Below, in pieces: positions 20,863 to 30,796 of a DNA stretch of 64,000 nt; position 1 is the stretch's first letter; every line of letters starts with the position of its first letter. The notes beneath the pieces were generated by a model, which ran no database searches, was not told the DNA's origin, and saw only the letters and a program-made list of their open reading frames with translations. The translations under genes and the position numbers were made by a program. The stretch is from assembly GCA_030949705.1 (NCBI GenBank), contig JAUZSF010000003.1:124001-188000 (forward strand), read 5' to 3'. Source of the DNA: Robiginitomaculum sp. (lineage in GTDB: Bacteria > Pseudomonadota > Alphaproteobacteria > Caulobacterales > Maricaulaceae).

Positions 20863-21717
20863 ATGACAAAGCACCACACATTGCCGGATCGTGCCGGCCT
20901 GGGCCTGAAACCAGAGCATTATCGCGAAGCCCTGGCGACATCCACCAATGGTCTGTGGTTTGAAGTGCATCCGGAAAATTACATGGTTGAAGGTGGGCCT
21001 CGGCTTGCCTGGCTGGATGCCATTGCCGACCGCTTTGCCCTTTCCTTGCACGGGGTAGGCTTGTCTTTGGGCGGGCCGGACCGGCCAGATCGGAATCATC
21101 TGGCACGTTTAAAAGCACTGGTGGATCGGTATAATCCGGCCAGTGTGTCCGAACATGTGGCCTGGTCCCGTTTGGGCAATACCTATTTTGCCGACCTGTT
21201 ACCGCCGCCGCCAACCCGCCAGACCCTGAACGCTCTGGCGGCGCATATTGCGGAGACTCAGGATATGCTGGGGCGGCAAATTCTTATTGAAAACCCGGCG
21301 CTGTATATATCCTTACAGGGCGACATCTCCATGATGGAATTATATGTCGAGGCCGCCAAAATCGCCGGGGCAGGTTTATTGTTTGATCTGAATAATATTT
21401 ATGTCTGTGCCCAAAACCTGGGGGGCAGCCCCCGGGACTGGCTGGACGTTGTGCCCCCGGAGGAAGTGGGTGAAGTGCATCTGGCAGGCTTTACCGTTCA
21501 AGAGCGTAATGGAGATCAGGTGCTGATTGACAGCCATGGTGCCCCGATCAGCGGGGCTGTCTGGGCGCTTTATGAAGACTTTATCCGCGCCGCGGGGCCC
21601 AGGCCCACATTGATCGAACGCGATGAAAACATTCCGGCCTTTGCCGCGCTGATGGCCGAAGCGCATCAGGCCAATCTGGTGCTGGATGAGGCGGGTCTGG
21701 AGGCTGGGCATGGCTGA
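20863..21717 (+). CDS. DUF692 multinuclear non-heme iron oxidative (MNIO) enzyme, BufB/MbnB-like
   Basis: GLGLKPEHY...WFEVHPENYM, LSLHGVGLSLG, SEHVAWS, IENPALY, LLFDLNNIYV, EVHLAGF typical of DUF692. Confidence 0.92.
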   Translation: MTKHHTLPDRAGLGLKPEHYREALATSTNGLWFEVHPENYMVEGGPRLAWLDAIADRFALSLHGVGLSLGGPDRPDRNHLARLKALVDRYNPASVSEHVAWSRLGNTYFADLLPPPPTRQTLNALAAHIAETQDMLGRQILIENPALYISLQGDISMMELYVEAAKIAGAGLLFDLNNIYVCAQNLGGSPRDWLDVVPPEEVGEVHLAGFTVQERNGDQVLIDSHGAPISGAVWALYEDFIRAAGPRPTLIERDENIPAFAALMAEAHQANLVLDEAGLEAGHG

Positions 21718-22480
21718 AGATCGGGAGTTTTATGATCGGTTTGCCAATGTGCTTGGCGGTGGCGATGCCGATGCCATGACGCCCTGGCTGAAACAGCATG
21801 ATCATGTGGAACGTCTTGGTATCCATAAAAGTAATTTTCGTATCACCACGACCAAAGCCATGCAGGGCATTTACAAGGCGGTCAACCGGCTGGTGGGGGA
21901 AGAATATTTTGCTGCCCTGATGACGGCCTTTTTAAAAGAAAATCCGCCCACGTTTGCCAGCCTCACGCATTATGGGGCCGGGTTTGCAGATTTTTTGCGT
22001 AACTTTGCGCCGGTGCAAAAAGACTTGTCTTGGCTGGCTCCGGTGGCTCGTCTCGACTGGGCCTGGTTTATCGCCTATGGCGCGGCAAATGCGTCGGCAC
22101 TGGTGGCTGATGAATTACAGGGTATGGCCCCCGAAGTACTGCCGGCGCTGGCACCGGGTCTGCATGTCTCGGCAAGGCTGTTGCGATTTTCCGTACCGGC
22201 CTATTCAATCTGGCGCACCAATATCGAAGATGAAAATGTGCGTAAAATCGATCTGAAAGCCGGGCGTGAATGGGCGCTTATCTGGCGTCAGGATATGCAT
22301 ATCCGCCATGCCAGCCTGACCCGGGCGCAATATGTTTTTCTGGATGCCATAGGCGGCGGGCATTCATTGGCACAAGGCTGGACCGATGCCATGGGTTATG
22401 ATCCGGCCTTTGATCTGACCAGGGAGTTTGCACACTGGCTAAGCGCTGGTGTCTTTAACGGAGAGAACGATGACCAATGA
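21710..22480 (+). CDS. DUF2063-type putative DNA-binding-domain protein, BufC-like MNIO partner
   Basis: Immediately downstream of and overlapping the DUF692 gene; FRITTTKAMQGIYKAVNRLVGEEYF..., FAPVQKDLSWLAPVARLDWAW. Confidence 0.85.
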   Translation: MAEDREFYDRFANVLGGGDADAMTPWLKQHDHVERLGIHKSNFRITTTKAMQGIYKAVNRLVGEEYFAALMTAFLKENPPTFASLTHYGAGFADFLRNFAPVQKDLSWLAPVARLDWAWFIAYGAANASALVADELQGMAPEVLPALAPGLHVSARLLRFSVPAYSIWRTNIEDENVRKIDLKAGREWALIWRQDMHIRHASLTRAQYVFLDAIGGGHSLAQGWTDAMGYDPAFDLTREFAHWLSAGVFNGENDDQ

Positions 22481-22952
22481 TAACAAGGCCAGCATGCTGG
22501 TCAGGGCCAAGCGTCTTTATGGTCGCTTCGAAGGTCTGACCATGCATTTTCAGGGGTTGGCGGCGCTGGCGGCGCGACTGGTGATGGCGCGCATGTTTCT
22601 CAAATCCGGCATTCTGAAAGTACAGGATTTTGGCACCGCGGTTGATCTCTTTGAATATGAATATTTCGAGGGTATCCCCCACGGACTGGCCATCGGGGCT
22701 GCTGCGCTTTCCACTTTTGGGGAAACCGTGCTGCCCTTGATGTTGATCGTGGGCTTTATGACCCGCTTTGCCAGCGCCGGTCTGTTGGTGATGACCCTGG
22801 TTATCTCCACCCTGGTTTATCCTTTCTGGACCGGACAAGGGCTCAGCCTGTGGTGGAATGACCATGTGTGGTGGACGGTCATTCTGTTTGCCCTGATGGC
22901 CTATGGCCCCGGTAATCTGTCGCTGGATGCCATGCTTGGTAAAAAGCGCTGA
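22470..22952 (+). CDS. DoxX family membrane protein, BufD-like
   Basis: LVMARMFLKSGILKVQDF, LMLIVGFMTRFASAGLLVMTLV; overlaps the upstream DUF2063 gene. Confidence 0.85.
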   Translation: MTNDNKASMLVRAKRLYGRFEGLTMHFQGLAALAARLVMARMFLKSGILKVQDFGTAVDLFEYEYFEGIPHGLAIGAAALSTFGETVLPLMLIVGFMTRFASAGLLVMTLVISTLVYPFWTGQGLSLWWNDHVWWTVILFALMAYGPGNLSLDAMLGKKR

Positions 22953-22965
22953 TTGGGTTCACGGC

Positions 22966-23328
22966 CTAGGCCTCTGCCCAGGCCATGGCTGCGTCATACT
23001 GGTCTTCGTCAAATACTTTGACTTCCCCTTTGGACAGGCTGTCAAAGAATTTGAAGAAAATGTCGAGCCATTTTGGCGCACCCACCAGCGCGACCTTTTC
23101 AAAATCGTTCCAGTGGGCAAAGCCCAGGCGCATATCGTCCAGCATGGCCTTGGCTTCCCAGCCTTTGAAACTTTCATCCCATTCGATGAGGATACGGGCT
23201 TTGCCCTGTTCCTTGATCTGGGCTTCGATGGCGGGCATCAGCACGTCTTCATAATCTTTCGCGCTGAGTTTTCCGGATACGCGAAAGCCAAGGACTTTGT
23301 TATCCCGTGTAGTGGTAAAGGAAATCAT
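22966..23328 (-). CDS. SpoIIAA-like STAS/AntiTFX family protein
   Basis: GFRVSGKLSAKDYEDVLMPAIEA...ILIEWDESFKGWE...WLDIFFKFFD. Confidence 0.8.
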   Translation of the reverse strand: MISFTTTRDNKVLGFRVSGKLSAKDYEDVLMPAIEAQIKEQGKARILIEWDESFKGWEAKAMLDDMRLGFAHWNDFEKVALVGAPKWLDIFFKFFDSLSKGEVKVFDEDQYDAAMAWAEA

Positions 23329-23487
23329 GAGGGGCTCCTTTATTGCGTATGCGGCTGATATGGATATTGGCCACCAAGTCCTCAAGACCGTGCGGCACTG
23401 TGTCTCGCCCTTTTCTGACCGGCGTAGAGTCTTTATAGGCGTCTTTTACAGTTTGCTGCGGGCCTTTGATCCCGTTGGAGGCGAGAG

Positions 23488-24668
23488 ATGACCGATATAC
23501 TGAGCCGTGCCCGGGCGCGGGCGCTTGATCCTGCTGTGCTGGACCTGCCAGCGGGCGATCCATCCAAAATTCGCATTGTGGTGGCCATGTCCGGCGGTGT
23601 GGATAGCACCGTCACCGCGGCACTTCTTAAAGAGGCCGGCTATGATGTGGTGGGCATTACCTTGCAACTCTATGATCATGGGGCCGCCGTTGCGCGCAAG
23701 GGTGCCTGTTGCGCCGGCGATGATATTCAGGACGCGCGCCTGGCCGCCGATCGTTTGGGCTTTCCCCATTATGTACTGGATTATGAGGGGCGTTTTTCCG
23801 AAGCGGTAATGGAGGATTTTGCCGACACCTATCTGGCCGGACAAACCCCCCATTCCCTGTGTGCGCTGTAACCAGACGGTGAAATTTGCAGACCTTTTGC
23901 GCACCGCCAAGGACCTAGGCGCGGTGGCGCTGGCCACCGGGCATTATGTGCAACGGGTGAAAACCCCGTCGGGTGTGCAAATGCACCGCGCCGTGGATGC
24001 TGCCAAGGATCAGTCCTATTTTCTCTTTGCCACCACGCCAGAGCAATTGAACTTTTTTGCGCTTTCCGCTGGGCGGTCTGCAAAAGGACGAGGTGCGGGC
24101 GCTGGCCGCCGATCTGGGACTGGCTGCCGCCGACAAGCCGGACAGCCAGGACATCTGTTTCGTTCCCGATGGCAATTACGCCGCCGTGGTGGAGCGCCTG
24201 CGTCCCGGCGCGGTGCGTCCTGGCGATATTGTTCATATTGATGGCCGCATACTGGGTCGGCACAAGGGCGTGATCCATTTCACCGTAGGACAGCGCCGGG
24301 GACTGGGGGTGGCCTTGGGCGAGCCGCTATACGTGGTGCGGCTGGATGCCAAAGCCGCACAGGTGTTTGTCGGCCCGCGCGAGGCGCTGTTGACCGCGGG
24401 GCTGGACCTTCGTGAGGTGAACTGGCTGGGCGATACCTCTTTGGCGGATTTGGATGGTCAGCCCGTGGCGGTGAAGGTGCGCTCGACCCGCCCGCCTTTG
24501 CCGGCACATTTTGTTCAAGACGGTGATGGCGCCTTGCGTGTCTACCTTGAGGGTGGCGATGAGGGGGTAGCCCCCGGCCAGGCTTGCGTTTTTTATAGTC
24601 CCGATGACAACAATGCGCGGGTTCTGGGGGGGGGCTGGATCAGCAAAACACAACCCATGATCGTATAA
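23488..24668 (+). CDS. mnmA: tRNA-specific 2-thiouridylase, two frameshifts
   Basis: [61 protein letters not shown]; joined across a C6 run (~23850) and a T6 run (~24056). Confidence 0.93.
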
Positions 24669-24760
24669 AGGTTTCATAAAGGCATAGAACTGACTTGCCA
24701 GTTTCGCCTCAAAGGCGTTTATTGAAGTATACAGCTAAACCTTGGGGGGAGAGAGTATAC

Positions 24761-26030
24761 ATGGCACATATTGTGATTATGGGCGCAGGCCTTGGCGGCG
24801 TTCCTATGGCCTTTGAAATGCGCAACAAGGCGCGCCGTGAAGATACCATTACGGTGGTTTGTGACCAGCCGACCTTTAACTTCACTCCTTCCAACCCCTG
24901 GGTGGCGGTTGACTGGCGACAGGCTGATCAGATCAAGGTCGAGCTGGCACCGGTGTTCAAGCGCAAGAAAATTGAGTTTGTTCACGCTCGCGTTGAGGGG
25001 TTGGACCCGAAAAATAATACCCTGACCCTCAGCGATGGGCAGACCATTAGTTATGATTATCTGGTGATTGCCACCGGGCCGGAACTGGCCTTTGACGAGG
25101 TTGAAGGCCTGGGCCCCGATGGCTATACGGTTTCGATCTGCACCACTGATCATGCGGATAATGCGCGTAAGAAATGGTTGGATTTTGTTGAAGACCCGGG
25201 CCCGATCATTGTTGGCGCGGCGCAAGGGGCCTCGTGCTATGGCCCCGCCTATGAATTTGCCATGATCATGGATACTGATCTGCGCAAGCGCAAAATCCGC
25301 GATAAAGTGCCGATGACCTATGTTACGGCCGAACCCTATATCGGCCATTTGGGCCTGAATGGTGTCGGCGATACCAAAGGCATGCTGGAAAGCGAAATGC
25401 GTAACCGGCATATCAACTGGATCACCAATGCCCGGATCAAAAAAAGTCAAAGATGGCATGATGGTGATCGAAGAGGTGAACGAGGATGGCTCGGTGGCGG
25501 CCACCCACGAACTGCCCTTCAAACATTCGATGATGTTGCCGGCCTTTCGCGGCATCAAACCCCTGATGGGGCTGGAAGGTCTGGTCAATCCGCGCGGCTT
25601 TGTCATGGTGGATGAACACCAGCAAAACAAAGCCTATCCCAATATTTTTTCGATCGGGGTGTGCATCGCCATTCCGCCGGTGGGACCAACGCCGGTACCG
25701 GTGGGCGTGCCCAAAACCGGCTTCATGATCGAAAGCATGGTGCGCGCCACCGCCCATAATATCCGGGCTTTGCTGGATGGGCGCGCGCCCACCCACGAAG
25801 GCACCTGGAATGCAGTGTGTCTGGCCGACTTTGGCGATGGTGGTTTTGCCTTTGTGGCCATGCCGCAAATCCCGCCGCGCAATGTGAACTGGGCATCTGG
25901 TGGCAAATGGGTGCATTGGGGCAAAATCGCCTTCGAGAAATTTTTCCTGGGCAAGGTGCGTCGTGGTGTTGCCGAACCGTTTTATGAGAAAATGGCTCTC
26001 GACATTATGGGAATTACCAAATCCAAGTAA
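24761..26030 (+). CDS. FAD-dependent oxidoreductase, sulfide:quinone oxidoreductase-like, one frameshift
   Basis: VIMGAGLGGVPMAFEMR, NFTPSNPWVAVDWR, YDYLVIATGPEL, PVPVGVPKTGFMIESM; frames join at A7 near 25440. Confidence 0.85.
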
Positions 26031-26135
26031 AAATGGATGCCAAAGACAGTCTTGATTTTGATTTGAGTTTTTCTGGCATGCTTAGCAGTTTTCTGCTTTA
26101 ATGCGCCTCTATGGGGAAAGCAGGGGGTTTCTATC

Positions 26136-26336
26136 ATGACCATTTTAAAGTCATCACAAATACTGTCTGATTCTACAGAATCATTTGAAGATGCTGTCGC
26201 CAACGGGGTAGAGCGTTTTGCCAAGACGGTGCAACACGTTCGGTCGGCCAGCGTCAATCATATGTCCGTTACCGTTGAAGACGGTAAAATTGATAAGTTT
26301 CGTGTCAATATGCAGGTCACCTTTGAGGTGAAATAA
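26136..26336 (+). CDS. Dodecin family protein
   Basis: 66 aa; SFEDAVANGVERFAKTVQHVRSASV...VEDGKIDKFRVNMQVTFEV. Confidence 0.92.
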   Translation: MTILKSSQILSDSTESFEDAVANGVERFAKTVQHVRSASVNHMSVTVEDGKIDKFRVNMQVTFEVK

Positions 26337-26440
26337 CGGCCTTTCCAATAGGGCTTTTATACAGAAAATCCGGTGTATCTCTATCTTGACGGACGGTGTG
26401 CGTATGCTCATGTTGCGGCGCATCAAAAACGGAGTTCGTC

Positions 26441-27628
26441 ATGTCTCAAGACCCTGATCCCATTGTTGTTGTTGGATACGCCCGCACGCCCATTGGTGGT
26501 CTGCTTGGCGAAATGACACCGCTCAGCGCCAATGAAATGGGCGCGGTGGCGATCAAGGCGGCGCTGGAGGATGCCGGCCTTGAAGGCGAGGCGGTCGAAC
26601 AGGCCTTTATGGGCTGTGTGTTGCCCGCCGGTCAGGGCCAGGCCCCGGCGCGTCAGGCGGCGTTAAAGGCCGGTCTGCCGCTTTCTGTTGAGGCCACGAC
26701 GTTGAACAAAATGTGTGGCTCGGGCATGCAGGCGGCCATCATGGCCCATGATGCGCTCAAAGCCGGTCAGGCCGATGTGATCATTGCTGGTGGCATGGAA
26801 AGCATGACTAATGCGCCGCACATGATGCCCAGCCACCGGGCTGGCTATAAATACGGCCATGACCGTATTTTGGACCATATGGCGCTGGATGGGCTGGAAG
26901 ATGCCTATGCCCACGAACCCATGGGCAAGTTCGCCGATACGGCTGCCGAGAAATATCAGTTTACCCGCGAGGCACAGGATGCCTATGCGCTGGAAACCCT
27001 GCGCCGCGCCCAGGAGGCGGCCAAAACCGGTGCCTTTGATCGCGAAACCACGCCGGTGACCATCAAAACCCGCAAGGGCGATATGGTGGTGGATACGGAC
27101 GAATTGCCCCGCAAGGCGCGTCCGGAAAAAATTCCAAATCTGCGCCCGGCCTTTAACAAGGACGGTACGGTGACCGCGGCCAATGCTTCGGCCATTTCAG
27201 ATGGCGCAGTGGCCATGGTGCTGATGCGGGCTTCCGAGGCCGAGAAGCGTGGCCTGAAGCCCATTGCCAAAATTGTCGCCACCGCTGCCCATGCCCACGA
27301 GCCGGAATGGTTCACCACCGCCCCGGTACCGGCCATGAAAAAGGCTTTGGAAAAAGCCGGCTGGACCGTCGATGATGTGGACCTGTGGGAGATCAACGAA
27401 GCCTTTGCCGTGGTGCCAATGATCGCCATGAAAGAGATGGGCCTGTCCCATGATGTGATCAATGTGCATGGCGGGGCCTGTGCCCTTGGTCATCCTATTG
27501 GGGCGTCGGGTGCGCGGATCATGGCAACATTGATGGCGGCACTGGAACAACGCGGCCTTAAAAAAGGCGTGGCGTCTTTGTGTATTGGTGGTGGCGAAGC
27601 CACCGCTGTGGCCCTGGAGATGCTTTAG
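26441..27628 (+). CDS. Acetyl-CoA acetyltransferase (thiolase)
   Basis: LNKMCGSGMQA, NVHGGACALGHPIGASGARI, GVASLCIGGGEATAVALE. Confidence 0.93.
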   Translation: MSQDPDPIVVVGYARTPIGGLLGEMTPLSANEMGAVAIKAALEDAGLEGEAVEQAFMGCVLPAGQGQAPARQAALKAGLPLSVEATTLNKMCGSGMQAAIMAHDALKAGQADVIIAGGMESMTNAPHMMPSHRAGYKYGHDRILDHMALDGLEDAYAHEPMGKFADTAAEKYQFTREAQDAYALETLRRAQEAAKTGAFDRETTPVTIKTRKGDMVVDTDELPRKARPEKIPNLRPAFNKDGTVTAANASAISDGAVAMVLMRASEAEKRGLKPIAKIVATAAHAHEPEWFTTAPVPAMKKALEKAGWTVDDVDLWEINEAFAVVPMIAMKEMGLSHDVINVHGGACALGHPIGASGARIMATLMAALEQRGLKKGVASLCIGGGEATAVALEML

Positions 27629-27647
27629 ATATTCCTGCTCCCCTATT

Positions 27648-27727
27648 TGTCATTGCCGGACGTGTTCCGGCAATCCAGAGCGGCCTTGCAACAAAACTGG
27701 ATTACCCGGATAAACCGGGTAATGACA
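27648..27727. repeat. Intergenic palindromic repeat element
   Basis: TGTCATTGCCGGACGTGTTCCGGCAATCCAG...CTGGATTACCCGGATAAACCGGGTAATGACA; nested inverted repeats typical of alphaproteobacterial intergenic repeats. Confidence 0.8.
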
Positions 27728-27758
27728 AGAATGAGGCTGGAGTAAGATCTTTTTCATC

Positions 27759-28151
27759 TTAAGGCCGGGCATTGCCGATGGCCTGATGGATTTGCAGCGC
27801 GCCCATCAGATTGCCAAAGGTATAGCCGCCCAAAAGCGTACGAAAATCTTCGGCGTCGGTGCGCGCCTGTTCATAACGGGCTTTGGTGGTTTCGTCCCTG
27901 GGGTCCAGATCTTGTTCCTCGGCCCAATCGTCCAGATCATCACTGTCCAGAATCCCCTGGGTGACCAGGGCAAAATGATACAGAAGATTGCCGGCACCCG
28001 GGGCATAATCAATACCTGGCTTTACGGTTATATCGCGGACCATCTGATTATAATCGCTGGTCAGGGTACAGCGATATACCCCCTCGCCGGTTTTTTCGGC
28101 CGCCAGCGTGACATTGGCCTCCATCACCGCTTCGTCAATAAAATCCGCCAT
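27759..28151 (-). CDS. Hypothetical protein
   Basis: 130-aa acidic ORF beginning MADFIDEAVMEANVTLAAEKTG; no recognised family. Confidence 0.6.
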   Translation of the reverse strand: MADFIDEAVMEANVTLAAEKTGEGVYRCTLTSDYNQMVRDITVKPGIDYAPGAGNLLYHFALVTQGILDSDDLDDWAEEQDLDPRDETTKARYEQARTDAEDFRTLLGGYTFGNLMGALQIHQAIGNARP

Positions 28152-28179
28152 ACCAGCCCCCTGTGAGGTTGTTATGGCC

Positions 28180-28878
28180 TTATTCAAACGCGATCGGGCG
28201 GGTAATGCAAATCTCTGTTGGGTTCACCCGACAGCCATAGACCAGCATTTCCACCCCGGCCTTGCGGGCGCTGATCAGGGCCGCGGTATAGGCGGGATCT
28301 ATATCCATGGCCGGGGCAAAGCGCTCGCCATCTTCGCGCTGTACCACAAACAGAACGACGGCCCGCGCGCCATTACGTACTTCGCGGGTCAGATCATCCA
28401 TATGCTTGGCGGCGCGTTTGCTGACACTGTCTGGAAATTCAGCCAGTCCCGGGTTTCGTGACAGGGTGACGCTTTTGACCTCGACGAAACAAGGGGCGCG
28501 GTTTTCATCTTCCAGAAGAAAATCCACCCGGCTGGCTTCGCCATATTTGACTTCGCGGCGCAGCATCCCATAGCCAGAGAGTGGCGCGATAACCCCGCCC
28601 AGGATTGCCTCTTCAGCCAGTCCATTGGCCCGGCCCGTATGCACCCCCACCAAGGCCCCATCGGCCTCGACCAGTTCCAGCGAATGACGCAATTTTCGTT
28701 TGGGATTGTGGCTGTCCGAAATATATACCCGCGCGCCCGGGATGTTCAGCCCCAGCATGGAGCCAGGATTGGCGCAATGCACTGTCATCTCTTCGCCATT
28801 GCCAAGGCGTATATCGGCCAAAAACCGTTTATAGCGCTGGATCAGCGTGGCTTCGATCAGAGGTTCGGAAAATTGCAT
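28180..28878 (-). CDS. sfsA: Sugar fermentation stimulation protein homologue
   Basis: VHCANPGSMLGL, VKYGEASRVDFLLED, CFVEVKSVTL, FPDSVSKRAAKHMDDL. Confidence 0.93.
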   Translation of the reverse strand: MQFSEPLIEATLIQRYKRFLADIRLGNGEEMTVHCANPGSMLGLNIPGARVYISDSHNPKRKLRHSLELVEADGALVGVHTGRANGLAEEAILGGVIAPLSGYGMLRREVKYGEASRVDFLLEDENRAPCFVEVKSVTLSRNPGLAEFPDSVSKRAAKHMDDLTREVRNGARAVVLFVVQREDGERFAPAMDIDPAYTAALISARKAGVEMLVYGCRVNPTEICITRPIAFE

Positions 28879-28892
28879 ATTGGCCTCATTTC

Positions 28893-29514
28893 TGTCTGGC
28901 ATCAGAAAAGGCCAGTGCGGTCCCAAAGGCAATCAGAAACGTACTGCTGATTGTATTAAACACACCAAGCGTGCGCGGGTTTTTAAAAATTTACGGGCGG
29001 CACTGGCCAGAAAAACCCACACCGTGATGTTCAGGGCGGCCAGTGTAAGGAAAGTTACCTCCAGCAATGCAAACTGGAGCAAAGCAGGCCGCGCCGAATT
29101 GATGAATAACGGCACAAAGGCAATGAAAAACACAAACCCGCCCGGGTGCAAAGCGGTGGTGGCAAAGGCGTTACTAAACATCCGGGCCGTATCTGGCGGC
29201 GCGATTTTTTTCTGCAAAGTGGCAGCGCGTGATGACGTAAAAATCAACTGCGCACCCATCCAGATCAGATAAGCCGCGCCAAACCATTTCAACAGGGAAA
29301 ACAAAAGCGCAGAGGCGTTTAAGATCGCCCCGGCCCCCAGCAAAGACCCGGTCATAGCAACAAAATCGCCCAGCGTTGCCCCCAGCACAATTGACCATGC
29401 GGCCAGTCTTCCCTTTTTAAGGGCGTGGGACACGGCGACCAGAACGGTTGGTCCCGGCGTGGCCAGCAAAAGGGTGCTGGCTAAAACAAAGGTCAGCCAT
29501 ATGTGCATGTTCAT
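28893..29514 (-). CDS. LysE family translocator, C-terminal frameshift
   Basis: ATPGPTVLVAVSHALKKG; KFLKNPRTLGVFNTISSTFLIAFGTALAFSDARQK is recovered after adding one A in an A5 run near 28985. Confidence 0.82.
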
Positions 29515-29691
29515 GGGAAAAGCCTGTTTTCATCCTGAAGGCTGAATTACCAAATTGGCGTTTATGGCATCGAAATATATAAAGTAATAACTTTATTAAA
29601 AGCAAATGACATAAGCGTGTGAAATTGAACCGCAAGAGGGGCTTTCTTTTACGGCGCCTTTTGCCATAGTGCGCGCATCAGTTACGGCTTT

Positions 29692-29778
29692 GCGGGCGTG
29701 GCGGAATTGGTAGACGCACAGGACTTAAAATCCTGGGATCATTTGATCGTGGGGGTTCGATTCCCCCCGCCCGCACCA
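29692..29778 (+). tRNA. tRNA-Leu(UAA)
   Basis: GCGGGCG/CGCCCGC acceptor stem, long variable arm, anticodon loop CTTAAAA, GGTTCGATTCC T-arm, encoded CCA. Confidence 0.95.
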
Positions 29779-29845
29779 CTTCTTTATTTCGCGGCGCGAA
29801 AAGTGCCGCCGACGGAACGGCAAACTGTGCTGTTTCGAAACCAGC

Positions 29846-30772
29846 TTAGCGCAGGAAGTTCAGAAGCGATAAATTACTCAGGATGGAAAATGTGCGCGCC
29901 GAGGCTTCCACGGCGGTTTGGGCCTGGGAAAGCCGGGTCGAGGCCTCGGCCAGATCAACATCCTCAATATCACCAACCACCTGTTTCAGGATAAGTTTTT
30001 GATCCTCTGCCCGGTTTTGGGCATTTTCAACCCGGTTTTGTATTAAGCCATTTTTCCCGACAACAGTGTTCAGGCCGTCAGCGGCGCTGGTAATGCTGGC
30101 CAGTGTGCTTTCCAGAAACGTTTTCTGCGCCAGAGTCAGGTTGGCCGTAAAGGGGCCGGCGGCGCTGTCATTATAATCCTTGATGGTTTTAATCACGGTC
30201 ATAAGATCGGTGCCCACATCATCGGCCAGAAAACCGATTTCCACCGGGTTGCCTTCGTCTACACGCGCCGTGGCTTTGACCTTGGTGTTATCGAAGATAC
30301 TGGCAATGGTGGGGGCGGCCCCCAGATCATTCAGCGTGTTTATATTAACTGGTGGGGCATCCACACGGCTGCCACCAAAGAGGGCGCGTCCCGCATACGT
30401 CTGGTTCAGCCCGTTTACGGCGCGACCAAAGGCCGATTCCAGTTGTTGCATCAGGGTGATGCCGGAATTTAGCGCTATGGCGTCAATCACCGCTTGGCGC
30501 AAGTCATCGGCCGACCCGGCCACTTCATTCAGGGCCAGATCCTGCGTCGCCAGACGGCCGCTGACTTCCTTGCTGGCCTGAATATAGCCTTCGGTACGGG
30601 TGGCCAAGGCGTGGGTGGCACTTAATGTTCCCAATTGCGGGGCCAGGCCTTTCAGGTCGCTGGATTCCTTGCCGCTGGAAACCTGCTTTTGCGCTTTCAG
30701 CAAATCAGTTTGATTGCGCAATAACTCAAACAGGGCAACCTGGTTGGAAATATTGGTGGCAATACGGGGCAT
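29846..30772 (-). CDS. flgL: Flagellar hook-filament junction protein FlgL (flagellin-like)
   Basis: Flagellin-type N- and C-termini (QKQVSSGKESSDLKGLAPQ; EDVDLAEASTRLSQAQTAVEAS); adjacent to flgK. Confidence 0.88.
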   Translation of the reverse strand: MPRIATNISNQVALFELLRNQTDLLKAQKQVSSGKESSDLKGLAPQLGTLSATHALATRTEGYIQASKEVSGRLATQDLALNEVAGSADDLRQAVIDAIALNSGITLMQQLESAFGRAVNGLNQTYAGRALFGGSRVDAPPVNINTLNDLGAAPTIASIFDNTKVKATARVDEGNPVEIGFLADDVGTDLMTVIKTIKDYNDSAAGPFTANLTLAQKTFLESTLASITSAADGLNTVVGKNGLIQNRVENAQNRAEDQKLILKQVVGDIEDVDLAEASTRLSQAQTAVEASARTFSILSNLSLLNFLR

Positions 30773-30796
30773 GGGGTGTGTCCTTGCGTCAAAACG

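Noticed and set aside
23850-24060. Programmed ribosomal frameshifting in mnmA
   Set aside because: Both breaks are simple single-base gains in homopolymers, the same pattern as in unrelated genes of the window; sequencing error is more likely
27580-27762. 60-aa ORF containing VIAGRVPAIQSG
   Set aside because: Derives from the intergenic palindromic repeat, a known source of false ORFs
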